Shown here piece by piece: positions 26,207-35,460 of a stretch of DNA of 64,000 nt. Every line of letters begins with the position of its first letter. Position 1 is the first letter of the stretch. The notes below the pieces were generated by a model that was not told the origin of the DNA, did no database searches, and saw only the letters and a list, made by a program, of their open reading frames with translations. Location: the NCBI RefSeq assembly GCF_903915725.1, contig NZ_CAIWTY010000034.1, forward strand, positions 29,992 to 93,991, written 5' to 3'. The position numbers were made by a program, and so were the translations under genes. Source of the stretch: an uncultured Rhodopila sp. Its GTDB lineage: Bacteria > Pseudomonadota > Alphaproteobacteria > Acetobacterales > Acetobacteraceae.

Positions 26207-27913
26207 GTGCGTATCCTGCTCATTCATCCGAACTACCATTCCGGCGGCGCCGAGATTGCCGGCAACTGGCCGCCTGCCTGGGCCGCTTACCTCGCCGGAT
26301 CGCTGAAAGCCGCCGGCTTCAGCGATCTGCGGTTCGTCGACGCGATGACCAACAACATCTCGGACGACGACCTGCGTGACATCATTAAGGCCGAACAGCC
26401 CGATATTGTCGGTTGCACCTGCATCACCCCCTCGATCTACAAGGCCGAGCGTGTGCTGCAGATCGCCAAGGAGGTCGCGCCGAAAACGGTGACGGTGCTC
26501 GGCGGCATCCACGCCACGTTCATGTATCAGCAGGTCCTCACCGAGGCGCCCTGGATCGACACCATCGTCCGCGGTGAGGGCGAGGAGATCCTGATCAACC
26601 TCGTCCGCCTGATCGACCAGGGCCGCTGGCCGGCCGATCGGCATGAGGTCAAGGGATTGGCGTTTACGGAAACGCTGGCTGAGGGTGCGCAGATCGTCGC
26701 CACGCCGGCCGCGCCCACAATCAAGGACCTGGACTCGATCGAAGCCGATTGGGGCATCCTGGAGTGGGATAAATATCGCTACATCCCGCTGAACTGCCGC
26801 GTCGCGATCCCGAACATGGCGCGTGGCTGTCCGTTCACCTGCTCCTTCTGCTCGCAGTGGAAGTTCTGGCGCGACTATCGCTTCCGCGACCCGATCAAGG
26901 TCGTGGACGAGATCGAGACCCTCTATAAGAAGTACGATATCGGCTTCTTTATCCTCGCGGATGAGGAACCGACGATCAATCGCAAGAAGTTCATCCAGTT
27001 CTGCGAGGCATTGATCGAGCGCGGGCTGAACGAGAAGGTTCTGTGGGGCATCAACACCCGCGTGACCGACATCCTGCGCGACGAGGAATACCTGCCGCTG
27101 TACCGCAAGGCCGGCCTGATCCATGTGTCGCTCGGCACCGAAGCCGCGGCGCAGTTGAAGCTCGACCTGTTCAACAAAGAGACGAAAATCTCCGACAACA
27201 AGAAGGCGATCCAGCTGCTGCGCGACGCCGGCATCGTTGTCGAAGCGCAGTTCATCGTCGGGCTTGAGAACGAGACGGCCGAGACGCTGGAAGAGACCTA
27301 CCGCATGGCGGTGGAATGGGGTCCCGACCTGGCGAACTGGTCGATGTATACGCCGTGGCCGTTCACCTCGCTGTTCCAGGAGATGAAGGACAAGGTCGAG
27401 ATCTTCGACTTCGACAAGTACAACTTCGTTACGCCGATCATGAAGCCCAATGCGATGGATCGCAGTGAGCTGCTGGATCGCGTGATGAACAACTACCGCC
27501 GCTTCTACATGAAGAAGGCGCTGTTCCACTACCCGTGGGCCGGCAAGGGCGCGCGGCGGCGCTATCTGCTGGGCTGCCTGAAGGCCTTCCTCAAGTCCGG
27601 TTTCGAACGCAAGTTCTACGATCTCGGCAAGGTCGGCTATTGGGGACCGCAGTCGAAGAAGAAGGTCAACTTCCACTTCGACGAGGGCCGCAAGCTGGCC
27701 GAGGCGCAGACCAGCGACTGGATTGCCGCGGCCGACACCTCGCGCAAGGCGAAGCCGTTGATTCCGTTGTCGGCGGTTTCCGCTTGCGGCGGCGGGCGCG
27801 ACCAGATGGACGCGATCGAAGCCAGCGGCGCGAAGGCGCCGGCGGTGGTGATGGCCTGCGGTGGCGGCACCGAGCAGATGGCCGAGACCGATGACGCAGC
27901 CGGCGCGGATTGA
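26207..27913 (+). CDS. bchE: Mg-protoporphyrin IX monomethyl ester anaerobic oxidative cyclase
   Basis: 568 aa from a GTG at 26207 with GGGAGG upstream. B12-binding domain (about 1-135, with [19 protein letters not shown], diagnostic for BchE), then radical SAM domain with the CxxxCxxC cluster in [19 protein letters not shown] (about 200-218). It forms the isocyclic E ring of bacteriochlorophyll without oxygen, using water, SAM, a 4Fe-4S cluster and cobalamin. Similarity to Rhodobacter BchE recalled from memory is very high through residue ~500. The tail carries two copies of ACGGG-x2-QM. bchJ follows with overlap. Confidence 0.96.
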   Translation: MRILLIHPNYHSGGAEIAGNWPPAWAAYLAGSLKAAGFSDLRFVDAMTNNISDDDLRDIIKAEQPDIVGCTCITPSIYKAERVLQIAKEVAPKTVTVLGGIHATFMYQQVLTEAPWIDTIVRGEGEEILINLVRLIDQGRWPADRHEVKGLAFTETLAEGAQIVATPAAPTIKDLDSIEADWGILEWDKYRYIPLNCRVAIPNMARGCPFTCSFCSQWKFWRDYRFRDPIKVVDEIETLYKKYDIGFFILADEEPTINRKKFIQFCEALIERGLNEKVLWGINTRVTDILRDEEYLPLYRKAGLIHVSLGTEAAAQLKLDLFNKETKISDNKKAIQLLRDAGIVVEAQFIVGLENETAETLEETYRMAVEWGPDLANWSMYTPWPFTSLFQEMKDKVEIFDFDKYNFVTPIMKPNAMDRSELLDRVMNNYRRFYMKKALFHYPWAGKGARRRYLLGCLKAFLKSGFERKFYDLGKVGYWGPQSKKKVNFHFDEGRKLAEAQTSDWIAAADTSRKAKPLIPLSAVSACGGGRDQMDAIEASGAKAPAVVMACGGGTEQMAETDDAAGAD

Positions 27914-28535
27914 TCGTTCGATGCACGGGCTGACCGATGACCCCTCGATACCCGGGGTCATCGGACCGAACTCCGTCCTTCAGCTAATCGAGGCGCTGAA
28001 GGACGCGGGACTGTACGAGGTATGCGCCCCGGTCTTCGCGACGGCCGGGGTGGCGGACTGGTTGATCGACCCGCCTGAGAAAATGGTCGATCAGCGCCGC
28101 GTCGCCCGGCTGCATCAGGCGATTCGGGCGGTGTCCTCGCCTGAGGAGGGCATCGCGCTGATGGCCGAATCCGGGCGGCTGACCGCGGACTACATCCTGG
28201 CCAACCGCATCCCCAAGCCGGCGCAGGTGCTGCTGAAGCTGCTGCCGGCGAGGCTGGCGGCGATGGCGTTCGTGCCGGCGATCAAGGCTCATTCCTGGAC
28301 CTTCGCCGGGACGGGCAAGTTCACCGGCAAGGCGGGATCGCCGACGGTGTTCACCCTGACCGGCAATCCACTCTGCGCGGGCGAGCGTGCCTCCAAGCCG
28401 GTCTGCACGTGGCATGCCGCGGTGTTCCAGCGGCTGTTCCAGGTTCTGGTGTCACCCCGTGCCCGTGCCGTCGAGACGGATTGCGAGGCTTGCGGCGGTC
28501 CGTTCTGCCGTTTCGAGGTGGATTGGCGGAAATAG
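27891..28535 (+). CDS. bchJ: BchJ, V4R-domain bacteriochlorophyll biosynthesis protein
   Basis: 214 aa from the ATG at 27891, overlapping bchE by 23 bases; ATGs at 27861-region and 27921 are alternatives. The C-terminal half is a V4R (4-vinyl reductase) domain with Cys/His residues in [12 protein letters not shown] and [17 protein letters not shown]. BchJ was once called the 8-vinyl reductase and is now thought to carry or present a tetrapyrrole substrate. The bchE-bchJ order is a known arrangement in purple bacteria. Confidence 0.9.
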   Translation: MTQPARIDRSMHGLTDDPSIPGVIGPNSVLQLIEALKDAGLYEVCAPVFATAGVADWLIDPPEKMVDQRRVARLHQAIRAVSSPEEGIALMAESGRLTADYILANRIPKPAQVLLKLLPARLAAMAFVPAIKAHSWTFAGTGKFTGKAGSPTVFTLTGNPLCAGERASKPVCTWHAAVFQRLFQVLVSPRARAVETDCEACGGPFCRFEVDWRK

Positions 28536-28541
28536 GGTCGC

Positions 28542-28558
28542 GTTAAGCCGATCTTAAC
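28542..28558. terminator. weak inverted repeat after bchJ
   Basis: GTTAAG-CCGAT-CTTAAC just after the bchJ stop, followed by TATTTGGCGGTTTT. It could be a weak terminator for bchEJ. Stem of only six, mostly A-T, pairs. Confidence 0.3.
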
Positions 28559-28603
28559 TATTTGGCGGTTTTGTGGGGGCGCAAGAAGGATGTGCGCCGC
28601 TGC

Positions 28604-28933
28604 ATGCTGCTCCCCGGAACCCTCCGCGCACTGAAAGGCCACCATGACGGCATTGTCACGGTGGCCTGCCTCGGCGCGTGTTTGACTGCGATTGAATGCG
28701 GTGTGCCCGCATGGGCGTCAATAGCGGCCCTTGCGATGTCTTTGGGCGTATCACATCTTCGAGCAACGACGAAGGAACGTCATATTGAGGCGCTTGCGCG
28801 TCGACAAATGATAGATGCAATGGTTAGGCTTGCGACCATTGAGAACAACCGGTCAGTGGCCGTGCCTCGGTCTGGACGCAAACCGCGCTCGGCCGTACGG
28901 CAACTGGAAGATGATGAAGGTTATCAGCGATGA
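28604..28933 (+). CDS. small membrane protein of unknown function
   Basis: 109 aa from ATG at 28604 (a TTG at 28562 is an alternative). One long or two short hydrophobic helices (about residues 15-50, GIVTVACLGACLTAIE and ASIAALAMSLGVS) precede a positively charged C-terminal tail. No family recognised. It overlaps the next gene by four bases (ATGA), which supports a real two-gene unit. Confidence 0.5.
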   Translation: MLLPGTLRALKGHHDGIVTVACLGACLTAIECGVPAWASIAALAMSLGVSHLRATTKERHIEALARRQMIDAMVRLATIENNRSVAVPRSGRKPRSAVRQLEDDEGYQR

Positions 28934-29169
28934 ACCTGCTATCAACTGACCTTGCGGCTATCGTGGCGGCCATGCTTGTGGCGGTTTCCGCGTGGGCCAT
29001 TCGCTCGCAATCCCATGCCCGGCACGAAGCCCGCGTCAGGCTGCTGCGGGAAACCACGGAGTCGCTCCATCGGAAAGCGGAGGAAGCTGCCCGGTTCCGC
29101 TCGGTGGGGGAAATGCCGATGCAGGGTCCTTCAACGCCAAGCAGGCCGTCTCAGGTCTTTCCGGCGTAG
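28930..29169 (+). CDS. small membrane-anchored protein of unknown function
   Basis: 79 aa. One N-terminal transmembrane helix (DLAAIVAAMLVAVSAWAI) and a charged helix (HARHEARVRLLRETTESLHRK) suggest a membrane anchor with a cytoplasmic coiled tail. Starts in a 4-base overlap with the preceding small gene. Its 3' end overlaps the convergent DUF169 gene by 19 bases. No family recognised. Confidence 0.45.
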   Translation: MNLLSTDLAAIVAAMLVAVSAWAIRSQSHARHEARVRLLRETTESLHRKAEEAARFRSVGEMPMQGPSTPSRPSQVFPA

Positions 29170-29957
29170 CTTTTCGCCATCCCCTCGCCCGGTTCGGCCT
29201 GCGGGCCGAACGGCATGATCGGGTAGCGCAGGCCGGCTTTCGACAGGCCGTGCAGCCCGATCACCGCGCGTTGCAGATCCTCCGGCGGGCAGGCCATGAG
29301 CATCTCGTCGTCCGCGACGCCGCCATACCGGCGCTCGGCGTAGCACGGGATCGACAGGCTGACCTTGCGGTTTTTCAGCGCGCTGCCCCAGCTATCGGCG
29401 CAGGCGCTTTCACCGGTGATGCTGAAATCGTAGCGCTGGTAGTTGCGCCATTGCAGGCCGTTGATGAACAGGATCATCTGCGCCGGGTTGCCGTAAAACA
29501 GGCACACATCCGGCGGGTCCAGCCGCCCGGTGCGCAGCGGTGAAATTGCCAGGCCGTTATATGTCCCTGCCGGCACGCGCGGCATTTGCGCCTGATGCGC
29601 GGCGGCGGCGTCGCGGTTCTCGAACCACACGCCCTCCATCTTGCGGCCGGAGGTGTAGATCTCGCCGGGAGCGTCCAGACCGATGACGCTGCTGCAGCTT
29701 GAGAACGGTGGCACGTTTTCGGTGGTAATGCCGAGGGTGAAGCCCGCCATGCGGGACTGGGTGACGAGCTGGCAGGTCGAGAAGGTTTTTCCCGGCGCCG
29801 GGCGCCGCAGGCCGGGGATGGCTTCCATCTCGGCGACGTCGGCGAACAGCTTCATGCCGATGGGAAAGGTGCGCAGCTTCAGCAACTGGTTGAGTTGCTC
29901 CGCCAGTTCGGCCATCGCCTTGCCGTCCAGCGGCTGCGTCGTAGACACGTCGTTCAT
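29151..29957 (-). CDS. DUF169 family protein
   Basis: 268 aa, typical of DUF169. Recognisable features are the N-terminal LNQLLKLRTFPIGMKLFAD, conserved Cys residues (FSTCQLV, SSCSSVIGL, ESACADSWG) and PCYAERRYG near residue 220. The function is not established; the Cys pattern suggests metal or cofactor binding. Single gene, convergent with the small membrane proteins. Confidence 0.85.
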   Translation of the reverse strand: MNDVSTTQPLDGKAMAELAEQLNQLLKLRTFPIGMKLFADVAEMEAIPGLRRPAPGKTFSTCQLVTQSRMAGFTLGITTENVPPFSSCSSVIGLDAPGEIYTSGRKMEGVWFENRDAAAAHQAQMPRVPAGTYNGLAISPLRTGRLDPPDVCLFYGNPAQMILFINGLQWRNYQRYDFSITGESACADSWGSALKNRKVSLSIPCYAERRYGGVADDEMLMACPPEDLQRAVIGLHGLSKAGLRYPIMPFGPQAEPGEGMAKSYAGKT

Positions 29958-30017
29958 GGCCTGTTGCCTCCTGCGCGCTCATGGTGCCATGACGCGCGTC
30001 CGAGGGAAACTCGACCG

Positions 30018-30242
30018 TCAGGCGGGAACGATCTCCAGCCGGCGCTCTATCCGGTCAAGCCGGACTTCGATACGGTCGATCCGCTCGGATTGCGCAGCGA
30101 AGTCGCCATGCAGGAGGACAACCTTGGTTTCCAGCGACGTTACGCGCCGCCCGATGTCTCCAACGGCCGATGCCAGGCGATCGAGCTTTTCATCAATCCT
30201 GCGAAGATAGACCAGTATCAGGTTGTCAGGCTCTTCGCTCAT
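30018..30242 (-). CDS. short coiled-coil protein of unknown function
   Basis: 74 aa from ATG at 30242 (an upstream in-frame ATG at 30317 is less likely; GGAG lies before 30242). Heptads run through RRIDEKLDRLASAVGDIGRRVTSLE and RIDRIEVRLDRIERRL, so it is almost wholly a coiled coil. Small proteins of this type are frequent in Acetobacteraceae beside toxin-antitoxin or mobile genes. It resembles in style the heptad-repeat protein at 45147. Confidence 0.6.
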   Translation of the reverse strand: MSEEPDNLILVYLRRIDEKLDRLASAVGDIGRRVTSLETKVVLLHGDFAAQSERIDRIEVRLDRIERRLEIVPA

Positions 30243-30317
30243 TCCATGCTCCATCGACAGCGTGCCGACATTATCCAATATATGTGTTAACAAGCGGTTA
30301 AGGAAGCGCCCGCGCAA

Positions 30318-31241
30318 TCACATTCCGTGCCGCACCAGCCGCCGCAGTCCCGCCATCTGCTGCTCCGCCCACGTCCCGGTGGCCAGTGCCTCCTCCCCCG
30401 ACGGGTCGCCCGTGCGCACGTACTCGCGGGAAAAATCCGCAGTCCGGAACAGCATGTCCCACCACGGCAGCACCGCCCCGTAATTGCAGCTTCGCTGCCC
30501 CGCCGCCAGCACCCCGTGATGCGCGCGGTGGAATCGCGGCGAGATCAGCAGACGCTCCCCCAGCCAGCCGAACGACAGCCGCACGTTGGCGTGCGAGAGA
30601 GACTCCAGGAACCGCAGCACCAATACCAGCAGTGGAAACTGCAGCGGCGGCACGCCGATCAGCAGAGCGATGACGCCGAACCAGACAAAGGCGATCAGAT
30701 CGTCCAGGACATGATTCCGGTCATCCGACCAGAACGTCATCTGCCGCTGCGCATGGTGCAGCGAGTGCAGCGCCCACCACCAGCGAAACCGATGCGCCAG
30801 CCAATGCCGCCAGTAATCCGCAAAGTCCAGGATGATTGCATAAATAACGAACACCAGAACCTGCTGCCCGAGCAGCGCCGGAAACAGCCCCTCCAGCGTC
30901 GGGGGCACCCAGCCCTGATCGGCCATCCAGCCGCTGACCGCCACCTGGGCGCGGTAGAACAGCACGTAAGTAACGAACGGCAACACGCCGACGCGCGACA
31001 GCAGCGTGTACAGCACATCGACCCAAACGGCCTGGCTGTCCGGCCAGCGCTCCACCGGCCGCCAGCGCTCCAGCGGCAGGCAGACGGCGAAGGTCAACAC
31101 CACCTGGGCGATGCCGTACAGGGCGAACAGCGCCCAGCCGTACGACACGTCCTCCCAGTTCATCAGTCCCAGCCAATACAGCGCCGGGATCAGCGCATGC
31201 TCTTCAAGCCACCCGGCGGCGAGGTCGAACGGATCGCCCAT
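30318..31241 (-). CDS. sterol desaturase/fatty acid hydroxylase family protein
   Basis: 307 aa integral membrane protein with several transmembrane helices and the three His clusters of the di-iron hydroxylase family: HWLAH (about 148), LHSLHH (about 158) and FHRAHH (about 243). It should oxidise a lipid or isoprenoid using O2. It overlaps the upstream beta-propeller gene by one base (TGATG), so the two are co-translated. The substrate (hopanoid, fatty acid or carotenoid) cannot be assigned. Confidence 0.88.
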   Translation of the reverse strand: MGDPFDLAAGWLEEHALIPALYWLGLMNWEDVSYGWALFALYGIAQVVLTFAVCLPLERWRPVERWPDSQAVWVDVLYTLLSRVGVLPFVTYVLFYRAQVAVSGWMADQGWVPPTLEGLFPALLGQQVLVFVIYAIILDFADYWRHWLAHRFRWWWALHSLHHAQRQMTFWSDDRNHVLDDLIAFVWFGVIALLIGVPPLQFPLLVLVLRFLESLSHANVRLSFGWLGERLLISPRFHRAHHGVLAAGQRSCNYGAVLPWWDMLFRTADFSREYVRTGDPSGEEALATGTWAEQQMAGLRRLVRHGM

Positions 31242-32209
31242 CAGCGGCTGGAGACCACCATCGGCGACGGAGCCCGGGCGTTCAGGAACAGCCCGTGCGG
31301 AGAGCGCCCCACCGCGATCGTCTCAAAGGTTCCCGTGACCGGATCGAGCACCGCCACGCTCTCCGCCCAACGCCGGGTGATCCAGAGCTTGCCGCCGGGC
31401 GCGAAATCGATGTCGTCCGGACCGCCGGGGACGGAATAGCTGCGAATGACCTTCAGCGTCGCGGCGTCCACCGAGACGGTCGTCCCGCCGGCCCGGTCGT
31501 TGACCCACAGGATCTTCCGGTCGGGCGACAGGAACAACTGATGCACGCCTTTGCCGGTGACGATGCGGTCCACCACCTTGCCGTCCACCGGATCCACCAC
31601 GGCGACGTAGTCGGTGCCCATATCGGCCACCAGCACGCGGCCGTTCAGCCACAGCACGCCGGCGGGCGTCTTGCCGACGGGCACGGTCCATTTCTCGGTC
31701 ATGGTCCGCAGGTCGAACGCCGCCAGCTTGTCGCTGTCCTGCAGGCTGACGAACACGGTGGAGGAATCCGGCGACCAGGTCAGGTGGCTCGGCGTCGCCA
31801 CCACCGGGAAGCGTTTCAGCAGCTTCATGCTGGCAGCATCGTAGATATCCACCTGGTTGCGCGCCAGGCCGTTCACCCCGAGGAACTTCGCATCCGGACT
31901 GAACTGCAACTGATACGGGTCCGCCACCGGCAGGCGCTTCTGCACCTCCCCGGTGTTCGGATCGATGAACATGATCTGGTTGCCGGCGGTGTCGCCCACC
32001 AGCAGGCTCTTGCCGTCGGGGCTGAGGATCAGGTGATGCGGCTCCCGCAGGCTGGGGATGCGGCGCACTTCCTTTTGTGTCGCCATGTCGATGACGCTGA
32101 TCGAGGCGCCGTTCGAATTCACCACGAAGGCGATGCCGGCCGCCCGGGCCGAGGCGGCAAAACCGCCGATGGCGGCAACGCAGAAGAATGCAAGGCAAAG
32201 GCGCCGCAT
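31241..32209 (-). CDS. exported YVTN-type beta-propeller protein
   Basis: 322 aa from ATG at 32209, which starts a clear signal peptide (MRRLCLAFFCVAAIGGFAASARA). The rest is six to seven propeller repeats with the recurrent xxLSPDGKxLxVxD, DPxTG and Vxxx motifs. Probably a periplasmic binding or scaffold protein. It is the middle gene of a three-gene minus-strand unit with the O-antigen-ligase-like gene (32 bases upstream) and the fatty acid hydroxylase (1-base overlap). Confidence 0.85.
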   Translation of the reverse strand: MRRLCLAFFCVAAIGGFAASARAAGIAFVVNSNGASISVIDMATQKEVRRIPSLREPHHLILSPDGKSLLVGDTAGNQIMFIDPNTGEVQKRLPVADPYQLQFSPDAKFLGVNGLARNQVDIYDAASMKLLKRFPVVATPSHLTWSPDSSTVFVSLQDSDKLAAFDLRTMTEKWTVPVGKTPAGVLWLNGRVLVADMGTDYVAVVDPVDGKVVDRIVTGKGVHQLFLSPDRKILWVNDRAGGTTVSVDAATLKVIRSYSVPGGPDDIDFAPGGKLWITRRWAESVAVLDPVTGTFETIAVGRSPHGLFLNARAPSPMVVSSR

Positions 32210-32241
32210 GGGGTGCTCCGGCAAAGATGTGTGGCCGATGC

Positions 32242-33597
32242 CTAAACCTTCGGCGCGGAATCGGGCAAGGCCAATCGGGGCTGAGGAGCAAACACCGCGG
32301 CGGCGAGCGCGAACAGCACGCAGGCCGGGGTTGAGATCAGCACATTGTCGGTGACGGCATGGCAGGCTAACGCGGCAAACACCAGCCGCATGATCCGGCG
32401 GTCCGAGGCGCACAGGACGCGCGTATGGACAAAAACCCAGGCAGCGAACAGGCCGATGAAGGCCGCCCGGCCAACGTGTCCGCCCTCGACCTCCATGCGG
32501 AGGTACTCGTTATGGGCCGCCCAGGTGTGCAACATGCGGGCGATCGGGCCGTCCGGCGGGATCACCGCGTTGCCGGCGCCGATGCCCCAGCCGAACCAGG
32601 GGGATTGTGCCGAGGCTGCCTCGAACGCCGGCCATAACAGGCCGCGCCCGCTGAGGTCGCCGGCATAGTTGGTGACGACGTTGAACAGGCGGATGTCGGA
32701 CAGGTCGCCGGCGAACAGCAGCAGCACAGGCGCAGCGGCCGTCCCGGCCAGGATCAGCAACAGGCGGCGGTGCAGCGGGAAGACGGTGGAGCGGATGGTC
32801 ACGAGGCTTATCCCGGTGACGGCAACGGCGTAGGCCAACGGGGCGCGGGCGCCGGTCAGCAGCAGGAGCGCGAAGTTCACCGCCAGAAGCGCCAGATCGC
32901 GGCGGCGGCCGTGGCGGTACAGCAGGATCAGGCAGGCATAGATCGCCGCCAGGCAGACTCCGGCCAGAAATGCCGGGTGCCCCAATCCGCCCAGCCGCGC
33001 GCCGCCGCTGTCAACGAACAGCGGCCTGATGCCGGCCATGGCCAGCGGCACCGAGGCGGCGATGGCGACGGATGGGCACCAGGCGACAGCCCGTATCATC
33101 GTGTGCGGCCAGTTGCGCGGCAGGCGGCAGAAGCAGAAGGCGAAGGGCGCGGCGGAGCCGACGAATGACCGGACGCTTTCGCCGGGGGTAAGGCCCGGGT
33201 GCAGCCCGTGCACCAAGCCGACGGCCAGCATTGCCAGGTAGGCCCAGGCCGGGTTGAGCGGGTCGAGCCGCGGGCCAAACCGCAGCGCGCAGATGCTCGC
33301 CAGGACGATCCCGATGCCCTTGACCGCCGCTATTACCGGCTGGAACGTTTCGTCGCCCACCACGTCGGCGAAGGTCATTTCCAGGCTCATGCCGGTGACC
33401 AGCAGCCAGGCGACGCAGAAGCCGGTGGGGTGGAGGAACGCCAGGACGAGGATGCCGGCGATGATGCAGGCGGCCAGCGTGACCCAAAAGAAAGGCGGGA
33501 CGATGAGGCCGCAGCCGAGCGCCACCGCCAGCAACAGGGCGGCGGCGGTCAAAGGAGCGGTGTCGGGGTGGTTGGACAGGCGCATCGGCAACATCAC
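32242..33597 (-). CDS. O-antigen ligase/polymerase-like membrane protein (Wzy_C)
   Basis: 451 aa with about 11 transmembrane helices and the large periplasmic loop typical of the Wzy/WaaL superfamily, with FGWGIGAGNAV and WAAHNEYLRMEVEGGHVG. It should join polysaccharide repeat units or transfer glycan to a carrier. It may provide the polymerase for the EPS locus at the left of the window, which has none visible, but that is inference. Two ATGs (33597 and four codons later) are possible. Confidence 0.8.
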   Translation of the reverse strand: MMLPMRLSNHPDTAPLTAAALLLAVALGCGLIVPPFFWVTLAACIIAGILVLAFLHPTGFCVAWLLVTGMSLEMTFADVVGDETFQPVIAAVKGIGIVLASICALRFGPRLDPLNPAWAYLAMLAVGLVHGLHPGLTPGESVRSFVGSAAPFAFCFCRLPRNWPHTMIRAVAWCPSVAIAASVPLAMAGIRPLFVDSGGARLGGLGHPAFLAGVCLAAIYACLILLYRHGRRRDLALLAVNFALLLLTGARAPLAYAVAVTGISLVTIRSTVFPLHRRLLLILAGTAAAPVLLLFAGDLSDIRLFNVVTNYAGDLSGRGLLWPAFEAASAQSPWFGWGIGAGNAVIPPDGPIARMLHTWAAHNEYLRMEVEGGHVGRAAFIGLFAAWVFVHTRVLCASDRRIMRLVFAALACHAVTDNVLISTPACVLFALAAAVFAPQPRLALPDSAPKV

Positions 33598-33834
33598 GCG
33601 CCGGTATGCCCGAAAAAGATGAATAAAAGGTTTACGTGCAGCGGCGGATTGTCACGCCGGCTCACTTGCAGAGGCGGTGAGGCCGTTTCGGAACTCTGAC
33701 CGAGACGCGCTTCACGACCCTGGCGATGCGAGCCTGTCGGATGGAAATATCCTATTGAATCTTCCCTCGGGGTTGCCTAAGTCCCGCTTTGGATGAGGGC
33801 GTCGGATACGCTAGTTACCCGAGATCATCCACCG

Positions 33835-33863
33835 AAAGGCTCACCTAACGGTGGGCCTTTTTT
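33835..33863 (+). terminator. intrinsic terminator, strong on plus strand
   Basis: Eleven-pair stem AAAGGCTCACC / GGTGGGCCTTT (one G-U) with a TAAC loop and six T residues (33858-33863). No gene lies directly upstream on the plus strand (33598-33834), so it may end an unrecognised RNA. On the minus strand it overlaps the end of the pseudogene and has only three T residues. Confidence 0.75.
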
Positions 33864-34295
33864 GTTACGGGCTTCTGGCTGTCCCTCTTGGGAATGACAG
33901 AGAACAGTTCGGCGCGTGGTTTCCTCTGGGTGCATTCGAAAATCGCCCGGTCATGCACGGTGTTGCCGTATCCGTCCGGCCGTGCCGGTTCTCCATGGCG
34001 GTCATTTTCGGATTGGCGACCACTACGGACGCAGACGAAAGGGCGCTCTCGATCTGCATCCAATGTCGTCAATCGTGTATCCGTCCTTGACCCGGCTCGC
34101 GTAAAGATGTCGCCCGATGAAGACAATCTCCCGGCTCTCGATCTCATATAACCGCAGGCCGCGTCGAACAGCGTTGATGTTGTCCCACTGCTGTTCGGTG
34201 AACGCCCCAATAGCCACCAGGGGCGCCCGGCCGCCCGCCTCAATGGTTCTGAGGTTGGCCTTAACTTTGGTTTCCGCATCCGGGTAGAGAGGCAA
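33845..34295 (-). pseudogene. frameshifted hypothetical gene (two frame changes)
   Basis: Three consecutive minus-strand segments in different frames join into one protein-like sequence. The first (to about 34060) has VKANLRTIEAGG, AIGAFTEQQWDNINAVR and EIVFIGRHLYASRVKDGYTIDDI. The second continues MQIESALSSASVVVANPKMTAMEN. The third has DGYGNTVHDRAIFECTQRKPRAELFSVIPK and ends KKAHR at 33845. Each segment ends where the next begins, as expected for two indels. The intact family is a short hypothetical protein of alphaproteobacteria (recalled only); function unknown. Sequencing error is possible. Confidence 0.65.
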
Positions 34296-34539
34296 ATACG
34301 GCTCCGGAACTCAGATCGAAGGATTCGCCGTATCCTGCCGGCACCTTTCGTCTTGGCAAAGATACCCGGTCCGCGCAAGGCGCAGGACAGCCGGCATCAC
34401 TCGGCGTGACAGATCCCGTGCTTATGGCCACACTGTTATACAGAATGCATCGTAGTGTTGTTCGCCCGTGCGGGAGGTTCGTCGGGGAGCCTGGGCGCGC
34501 AGGACTGGATTTGTTTGAGCAGCCACAGGAGGAACCGAT

Positions 34540-35460
34540 ATGCCCGACATCCGCGTCATCGCCACCGGCCTGCGTTTTCCGGAAGGTCCGGTGGCGATGC
34601 AGGACGGCTCGATCGTGCTGGTGGAAATCGAGCGCCAGACCGTCACCCGCGTCCAACCCGACGGCCGCACCGAGGTCGTGGCCCGTACCGGCGGCGGCCC
34701 GAACGGCCTGGCGGTGGGGCCCGACGGCGCGTTCTACGTCTGCAACAACGGCGGCTTCCAGTGGCGGCTGGAACAGAACCTGCTCCGTCCCGGCGGCCCG
34801 GCCTCCGACTACACCGGCGGGCGGATCGAGCGGGTCGATCCCGTGACCGGCACCGTCTCCATTCTGTACGACCGTTGCGGCCCGCACCGGCTGCTCGGCC
34901 CCAATGACATCGTGTTCGATGGGCTGGGCGGCTTCTATTTCACCGACCTGGGCAAGGCCCGGGCGCGCGACCGGGACTGGGGCGGCGTTTATTACGCCCT
35001 CGCCGACGGCTCCCGTATCACCGAGGTCGTGCATCCGATCCTGACGCCCAACGGCATCGGCCTGTCGCCGGACGGCAAGACCCTCTACGTCGCGGAAACC
35101 GAGACCGCGCGGCTGTGGGCGTTCGACGTGAAAGCACCCGCCGTGCTGGAGAAAGCCCCCTTCCCGTCCCCGCATGGCGGGCGGCTGATGGCCGGGCTCG
35201 GCGGGTTCCAGCGCTTCGACAGCCTGGCTGTGGATGCCGCCGGGAACATCTGCGTGGCGACCCTGGTGAACGGCTCGGTCAGCGTCATCGCGCCGGCGGG
35301 CGGCCTGGTGAGGCAGGTGCCGATGCCCGATCTGTTCTGCACCAATATCTGCTTCGGCGGCCCGGACCTGAAGACCGCTTACATGACATTGTCCGGGACC
35401 GGGCAATTGGTGTCGATGCCGTGGGACGGGCCCGGATTGCGGCTGGCGTATGAGAGGTGA
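34540..35460 (+). CDS. SMP-30/gluconolactonase family protein
   Basis: 306 aa six-bladed beta-propeller. Family motifs are RFPEGP with metal-ligand Glu (about residue 15), GGPNGLAVGPDG, GPNDIVFD, LTPNGIGLSPDGKTLYVAE and RFDSLAVDAAGNI with the catalytic Asp. It should hydrolyse a sugar lactone or similar ester using a divalent metal. Preceded by CAGGAGG. It stands alone, so the substrate cannot be inferred from neighbours. Confidence 0.88.
   Translation: MPDIRVIATGLRFPEGPVAMQDGSIVLVEIERQTVTRVQPDGRTEVVARTGGGPNGLAVGPDGAFYVCNNGGFQWRLEQNLLRPGGPASDYTGGRIERVDPVTGTVSILYDRCGPHRLLGPNDIVFDGLGGFYFTDLGKARARDRDWGGVYYALADGSRITEVVHPILTPNGIGLSPDGKTLYVAETETARLWAFDVKAPAVLEKAPFPSPHGGRLMAGLGGFQRFDSLAVDAAGNICVATLVNGSVSVIAPAGGLVRQVPMPDLFCTNICFGGPDLKTAYMTLSGTGQLVSMPWDGPGLRLAYER

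Noticed and set aside
26198..27961. 587-codon minus-strand ORF opposite bchE
   Set aside because: Shadow of BchE, which has complete catalytic motifs on the plus strand.
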